NCBI RefSeq assembly: GCF_000934545.1
Contig: NZ_CP010554.1
Location: 2,604,001-2,668,000, forward strand
DNA length: 64,000 nt
From: Rugosibacter aromaticivorans
GTDB lineage: Bacteria; Pseudomonadota; Gammaproteobacteria; Burkholderiales; Rhodocyclaceae
Direction of reading: 5' to 3'
Positions 59,309-64,000 of the stretch are shown here, piece by piece. The translations under genes were made by a program, and so were the position numbers. The number at the start of each line of letters is the position of its first letter. Within the stretch, counting starts at the first letter, position 1. Below the pieces are notes generated by a model. The model saw nothing but the letters and a program-made list of their open reading frames with translations. It did no database searches and had not been told where the DNA came from.

Positions 59309-59384
59309 AAAAGTCGGCGCTGGCGAGACGGTGAAAAACGCGGTGGATTGTGGTTCTGCTGCCGTATCACCAGCGCCGACTTTT
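59307..59384. repeat. Complete palindromic copy of the dispersed repeat between pccA and mce
   Basis: AAAAAAGTCGGCGCTGGCGA-GACGG and its near-complement GCCGTATCACCAGCGCCGAC-TTTT face each other across about 28 bp. About 22 of 25 positions pair. With A and T runs at its two ends it can act as a bidirectional terminator for the convergent pccA and mce genes. It appears to be the parent form of the half-copies elsewhere. Confidence 0.9.
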
Positions 59385-59401
59385 GGTGTTTAGCGAATAG
59401 C

Positions 59402-59878
59402 CTAACCAGCAATGCGCGCAAAAGCGTCGATCACCTCAGGCGGGGCTTGCACCAGCTCAATCAGCACGCCCTCACCCGCAATCGGAAATTGCTCATTCGC
59501 CTTGGGGTGCAAAAAGGTAATGTCGTAGCCTGCTGCGCCTTTGCGAATGCCGCCGGGTGCAAAGCGCACGCCTTGTTCTGTCAGCCACTCTACCGCACGC
59601 GGCAAATCGTCTATCCATAGTCCGATGTGGTTGAGCGGCGGTTCATGCACGGCGGGTTTTTTCGTGACATCGAGCGGCTGCATCAGGTCAACTTCGACCT
59701 TGAACGGGCCGCTGCCCAGCACCGCAATATCCTCATCGACGTTCTCACGCTCGCTGACGAAATTGCCTGTGACCGACAGACCAAACATGTCTATCCAAAG
59801 ACGGGAAAGGCATTGCTTGGATGGGCCGCCAATGGCGATTTGTTGAATACCGAGTACTTTGAAGGGGCGGGGGGTCAT
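59402..59878 (-). CDS. mce: Methylmalonyl-CoA epimerase (VOC superfamily)
   Basis: Interconverts (S)- and (R)-methylmalonyl-CoA, linking the carboxylase product to the mutase substrate. The 158 residues from the ATG at 59878 have two beta-alpha-beta-beta-beta modules. Likely metal ligands lie in [22 protein letters not shown] and [10 protein letters not shown]. Other VOC enzymes share this fold, so the call leans on the neighbouring pathway genes. Its start overlaps the stop of the PilL-type CheA gene by 4 bp (ATGA), so it would be translated from the chemosensory transcript and not from the pcc operon. Confidence 0.82.
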   Translation of the reverse strand: MTPRPFKVLGIQQIAIGGPSKQCLSRLWIDMFGLSVTGNFVSERENVDEDIAVLGSGPFKVEVDLMQPLDVTKKPAVHEPPLNHIGLWIDDLPRAVEWLTEQGVRFAPGGIRKGAAGYDITFLHPKANEQFPIAGEGVLIELVQAPPEVIDAFARIAG

Positions 59879-62800
59879 GAGCGTGTTCCTGTGTGAGTTG
59901 TTTTTTGATCGCAATAGCCCGCGATGAGGGCGAGCAATTGGTCTTCGTTATAGGGCTTGCCCAGGTAGTGATTGATACCCACATCCAGGGCGTGCTGACG
60001 ATGTTTATCGGCAGTACGCGAGGTAATTGCGATGAGTGGAATCCCTGCCAGACGCGCATCGGCGCGAATGTTTCGTGACAAATCGAAGCCGTCCATGCGC
60101 GGCATTTCAATATCAAGCAGCATCACGTCAGGCAATGCTTCGCGTAACTGTTCGAGCGCATCGACGCCATCTTTTGCAGTCAACACACGGTAACCCTGCC
60201 GATCCAGCAAACGGCTGGTGACCTTGCGCACCGTGAGCGAATCATCCACCACCATGACCAACGCCCCTTTAGGTTGCGCGGGGGCATCCTCTTTTATGCC
60301 GGCAATATCGATGGGGTGTTCTGCGGCTCGGGCAAGAAGAACGACAGGATTCACCAGCAATACCACTTCGCCATCAGCCAAAACAGTGGCACCAATCAAC
60401 CAGGGTATTCGAGCCAATTGCGGGCCGATGGGTTTAACTACAATTTCCTGGTTCCCCAACAAACCATCGACTTCAAGCGCGATGCGCCCCGTACCGCTTT
60501 TGATTTGCAATAGCCACGTGCGTTGCGCCGAGACTGGCGCGGCATGACGCTCTCCCAAAAGTTGCGGCAGATAGTGCCAGGGATAATGCGCACCCTGCCA
60601 TTCGTTGCCGCCTGCCTGGCGAATGGCGGCAATCGCATCCGGTTTGAGCTCATTCACTTGCTCGACCATCGCAGAGGGAATAGCGTAATGCCGGTCGCCC
60701 ATGTTCACCACAACCACCTGCGCCACCGCCATGGTTTGTGGCAGCGTGAGCAGAAATGTCGTGCCCTCGCCTACGGTGCTACGCACATCAATGCGACCAC
60801 CAAGCGTAGTAGTTTCATTCTTGACCACGCCCAGGCCCACACCACGTCCGGACAACGCCGTGACTTCGCTCGCTGTAGAAAACCCGGGGTGAAAGATCAG
60901 GGCAGACAACCGCGCTTCATCGGTGGCCGCACTGCCTGCCTCACTTGAAAGTAAACCCTGCGCAACCGCCTGCTGCCGAATGCGCGAGTAATCGAGGCCT
61001 GCGCCATCATCTGCAAGGCTAATCACAATGTCATTGCCTTCTTGCGCCAACGTCAGGGTGATCTGGCCGATCTCCGGCTTGCCAGCGGCTACACGCTGCG
61101 CTTTGGCTTCGATGCCATGCGCAATGCTGTTGCGCAGCAGGTGTTCTATTGGCCCGGCCATTTTTTCAAGCACCGACCGATTCATCTCGATCTGGCCATT
61201 GTGAATATCCAGATTCACGCGCTTGTCGGCGTCTTTGGCCGCTTGCCGCACGACCCGATGCAAGCGCTCAGCCAAGCTATCAAAAGGCATCATGCGCGCG
61301 CGCATCAGATGCTGTGAGAGATCGCGATTAAGCCGTGCCTGCGCCATCAACGCCGCATTGGCATGATTCAGATTGAGCAATAAATTGTGCTGCACCGTGG
61401 CGACATCATTTACGCTTTCTGCCATCATCCGCGTGACTTCCTGGAAGCGAGTGAAGCGGTCAAATTCGAGCGGATCGAACAGCTGCGCATGATCAGCAGC
61501 AAGCGCCTGCTGCGATTGCATTTGCGATTCCGCCTGGATTTCTACTTCGCGCAATTGGCCACGTAGCCGCAACACACTTTCGGTGAGATCAAGCAGCGTC
61601 GCTTTAAGCTCGCGCAGCTCGCCTTCGATGCGTGTGCGCGCAATAGAAATTTCGCCTGCATCGTTCACCCATTGATCCACCAGATCGGCACGCACACGCA
61701 ACACGGACTGGTTACCGGTTGCAACGGGTGTCGCTTGTGACACGCCGGATGGCGCAGTAACTTCTTCATTAAGTACGGTGGCTTGTCCACTGGCATTAGA
61801 CGAAAAATCCGACGTAAAGTCAGCCGTCTTGGCCAGCCCGTCATGACGCAAGCCATCCAGCAAACTTGCCGCGTGATCGAGGGAAACTTCCAGCCCATCA
61901 ATAATGTCTGGCGACACGTGTTTTTTTATCAGCGCATCTTCGATGCGAGTTTCCATCGAATGCAGCAGATCCCCGCACGTCATAGCCCCGGCCATGCGCG
62001 CACTGCCTTTCAAGGTGTGAAGCGCGCGCGCCAATGCTTGCGTCACATCAACATCACCCGGAGCCGCACGCCAAGCGCGCAAATGCTCCCCGATTTCACG
62101 CACCAGATCGGTACTCTCATCAAGAAAAATAGCCAGCAGATGGCTATCTATTTCTTCTTCGCTCTGCTGGATGCGTGGATACGCCGGCTGCTCGTTCAGC
62201 CCATGCGCTAACGCTGATGGTTCAGCGGCTAGAGCATCCTGCGCCTTGGGCATCGGCATCATGGCATTGAGCGTAGCGGCCAACGCACCTTCTTCTCCCG
62301 GCATGCGGCGCTCTGCCACCGCTCCCAGCATGCCGGCGAGCGCACCGGCACACCGGGCAAACACAAAGCGTTGCGTATCGCTCGGTAGGGTGGCGAGCTG
62401 CTCAAACCGCATGAGCGCATTTTCCAGGGCATGCGCTAAATGATGGATAGGCAAAAATCCTGTGGCTGCTGAAATGCTCGCCAGCGTGTGCGCAGCACGA
62501 ATCACCTCCTGGCGTGGAACAGTTTCCTGGCCCAGTTGCGCTTGCAGCGTGGCGGAGTACCCGCGCGCTTCGTCCAGATACAAGCTATACAGTGCGGGCG
62601 ATACGTCGACTGTTCCCACACGTACGGGAGGCAACTCAGGAAAAGCAAATACCTCGGCTGATTCTGTGGCCGGTAGCGAAGGGGTTTCTGCTGTTTCTAC
62701 TAATAGTTCAGCCGCCGCTGGTGATTCCAGTTCTGTGATTTTTTCCGGTACGTCAACAACAGGAACTGTTGGACTAATAGGGCCAACAGGACTAATCGGC

Positions 62801-64000
62801 GCGGCAAAAGTCGGTGCTGGTAATCCGCCGCTGAGAGCGGCACAGCATTGCAACAGCTCACTCAGCCCCGGCGGGGTGCCCTGACGCAAACCCTGCAGGG
62901 TAACCCACTGTTGAAAAACATTCACGGCGTGGTCGAGCATGGCGAGTAAATCTGGTGTGACGACACGTGCTTCGTCCAGCCAGCGATTCATCACTTGCTC
63001 AACCGACCAAGCTGCTTCGCCCAGATCATGCAGACCAACCATGCGACCACTGCCTTTTAACGTGTGAAAGCCACGGCGCAAAATCACCAAACTATCTTTA
63101 TCGTCTGGCGCGGCATGCAAATGCGGCAAATGCGCAGAGAAAGTGCCGAGTATGTCGCGCGCCTCCTCAGTGAAAATATTTCGCAGTTCCGCATCGAGTG
63201 CGTCGGCTTCTGCATCCGGTGGTGCAGATGGTGCATAGTTTTCAGTGGCAGTTTGCGCACTATCTTCTGTAGCGACACCTTCGATTGCCGTGCCAAAAAA
63301 AGACTCTGGACTGGCGGGGCCCAACGCAAGCTGAGAAACAAAAAACCCGATCGACAACAGTTTTTGCGCTACCCGATCAAAATCTTCTCGTTGAGGGATA
63401 AAGTTTGGCTGAGCAAACTGCTCAAACGTTGCGACACATTCATCGAGCACCGCAATAGCGCGGGTTTCATCCAGTGTGACCAACGCGTCTTTAACCTGTT
63501 TCAGCGGCGTCTGTAGCTCATTCAACCGATCCTTCCGCGAAGGATCGCGGAAGAAGCCATCTAACACCTGCTCGATTGCGCCCAAATTAACATGGATTTC
63601 ATTGGCGACAGATTCGAGTAGCAGCCGCCCCGGCGCGCGTTGTGGCACGGCATCAATCAAGGATGCTTCGGGTGCCACCAGTGCTTCACCAGAAGCCACT
63701 TTTGAAAGACGGGCAACGGCCACATTCACCTGCTGGGCAAAATCATCCCCCAGCAAAGAAAAATGATCCAGGGCGGATTCCGCCAGATGCAATACGCTGG
63801 TCATTTCCATTGCCAGCGCCTCGGTATGTCGCATGGGATTGCGACGCAATAAATCAGCCTGCTCGCAGATCGCGGCGGTCAGCTGTACATAAGAAAACTC
63901 GTGCGTTGCCGCCGCTTCATCGGCCAGCCACTTGGCATGCTCGTGAAAAGACACCAAGGCAGCAATCGTGCCATCGCAGAGCTGGACCCAGTCTTGCCGA
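59875..64000 (-). CDS. pilL: PilL/ChpA-type hybrid chemosensory histidine kinase, 5' end outside window
   Basis: Kinase of the chemosensory system that controls twitching motility and cAMP or pilus output; about 1374 residues are visible. The frame is open to the window edge ([18 protein letters not shown]), so the true start lies outside. Visible domains in order: a helical N-terminal part and an Hpt domain with [15 protein letters not shown]. Next comes a degenerate Hpt-like part ([15 protein letters not shown]), then a third Hpt with [16 protein letters not shown] dimerisation/HATPase unit follows ([36 protein letters not shown]), then a CheW-like domain and a C-terminal receiver ([12 protein letters not shown], phospho-Asp in [13 protein letters not shown]). 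A Pro-rich linker holds a repeat-like word at plus 62806-62820. It fits the pilMNOPQ genes elsewhere in the window. Confidence 0.92.
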   Translation of the reverse strand, partial: RQDWVQLCDGTIAALVSFHEHAKWLADEAAATHEFSYVQLTAAICEQADLLRRNPMRHTEALAMEMTSVLHLAESALDHFSLLGDDFAQQVNVAVARLSKVASGEALVAPEASLIDAVPQRAPGRLLLESVANEIHVNLGAIEQVLDGFFRDPSRKDRLNELQTPLKQVKDALVTLDETRAIAVLDECVATFEQFAQPNFIPQREDFDRVAQKLLSIGFFVSQLALGPASPESFFGTAIEGVATEDSAQTATENYAPSAPPDAEADALDAELRNIFTEEARDILGTFSAHLPHLHAAPDDKDSLVILRRGFHTLKGSGRMVGLHDLGEAAWSVEQVMNRWLDEARVVTPDLLAMLDHAVNVFQQWVTLQGLRQGTPPGLSELLQCCAALSGGLPAPTFAAPISPVGPISPTVPVVDVPEKITELESPAAAELLVETAETPSLPATESAEVFAFPELPPVRVGTVDVSPALYSLYLDEARGYSATLQAQLGQETVPRQEVIRAAHTLASISAATGFLPIHHLAHALENALMRFEQLATLPSDTQRFVFARCAGALAGMLGAVAERRMPGEEGALAATLNAMMPMPKAQDALAAEPSALAHGLNEQPAYPRIQQSEEEIDSHLLAIFLDESTDLVREIGEHLRAWRAAPGDVDVTQALARALHTLKGSARMAGAMTCGDLLHSMETRIEDALIKKHVSPDIIDGLEVSLDHAASLLDGLRHDGLAKTADFTSDFSSNASGQATVLNEEVTAPSGVSQATPVATGNQSVLRVRADLVDQWVNDAGEISIARTRIEGELRELKATLLDLTESVLRLRGQLREVEIQAESQMQSQQALAADHAQLFDPLEFDRFTRFQEVTRMMAESVNDVATVQHNLLLNLNHANAALMAQARLNRDLSQHLMRARMMPFDSLAERLHRVVRQAAKDADKRVNLDIHNGQIEMNRSVLEKMAGPIEHLLRNSIAHGIEAKAQRVAAGKPEIGQITLTLAQEGNDIVISLADDGAGLDYSRIRQQAVAQGLLSSEAGSAATDEARLSALIFHPGFSTASEVTALSGRGVGLGVVKNETTTLGGRIDVRSTVGEGTTFLLTLPQTMAVAQVVVVNMGDRHYAIPSAMVEQVNELKPDAIAAIRQAGGNEWQGAHYPWHYLPQLLGERHAAPVSAQRTWLLQIKSGTGRIALEVDGLLGNQEIVVKPIGPQLARIPWLIGATVLADGEVVLLVNPVVLLARAAEHPIDIAGIKEDAPAQPKGALVMVVDDSLTVRKVTSRLLDRQGYRVLTAKDGVDALEQLREALPDVMLLDIEMPRMDGFDLSRNIRADARLAGIPLIAITSRTADKHRQHALDVGINHYLGKPYNEDQLLALIAGYCDQKTTHTGTRS

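Overview
The window is a gene-dense stretch of a betaproteobacterial chromosome of moderate GC. The evidence is gene order and protein content: glmS-glmU, gltBD, dgt, aroKB and pilMNOPQ next to a divergent PBP1A gene, cyaY-lptM-lysA, hslVU, a DUF3683 FAD/Fe-S fusion protein, a Burkholderia-type porin beside phoBR, and a PilL/ChpA-type hybrid CheA. I cannot name the genus. No tRNA, rRNA, CRISPR array, prophage or intact insertion sequence was seen.

Layout. 1-12181 (minus strand): aroK-aroB-dgt, then gltB-gltD-glmU-glmS (shikimate pathway, nucleotide pool, ammonium assimilation, UDP-GlcNAc synthesis); glmS runs off the left edge. 12211-17358 (minus): pilMNOPQ, closed by a strong terminator. 17480-21876: mrcA, cyaY (minus), lptM and lysA. 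21886-23772 (minus): hslVU. 23801-27756 (minus): a zinc-type locus (zur, small HxC membrane protein, porin, metal-binding protein, permease) with no ATPase gene. 27803-29185 (minus): a MATE exporter. 29491-35458 (plus): DUF3683 dehydrogenase, HIT protein, PilZ protein. 35633-38817: porin and convergent phoBR, both with Pho-box-like repeats. 39016-43837 (plus): a broken SDR gene, then oxyR, rubrerythrin, Fe-S/CCG protein, DUF3501 and Dps, which looks like a peroxide-defence module. 43946-46825 (plus): FAH hydrolase, yaeQ, dbpA. 46917-49379: leuA and a divergent Lrp-type regulator. 49464-51483 (plus): frameshifted arfB, rhlE. 51644-59878: the methylmalonyl-CoA pathway (GntR regulator, mutase, MeaB, propionyl-CoA carboxylase beta and alpha, and on the other strand epimerase). 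59875-64000 (minus): PilL-type CheA, open at the right edge.

The most unusual signal is a family of short repeats built on GCCAGCGCCGACTTTT. One complete palindromic copy lies between pccA and the epimerase gene, half-copies lie in other gaps, and related sequence occurs inside genes. In lysA it comes with about 25 extra codons that keep the frame. Other oddities are a 27-bp tandem repeat inside glmU, two stacked hairpins inside the DUF3683 gene, a duplicated and rebuilt 5' end of pccA, an inverted repeat that would hide the ribosome-binding site of the FAH gene, and a terminator-like structure in the gltB leader.

Physiologically the region suggests an aerobe or facultative organism that scavenges phosphate and zinc, handles peroxide without a catalase in this region, moves by type IV pili and funnels propionyl-CoA to succinyl-CoA. 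All functional calls rest on motif reading and remembered family knowledge; no searches were run.
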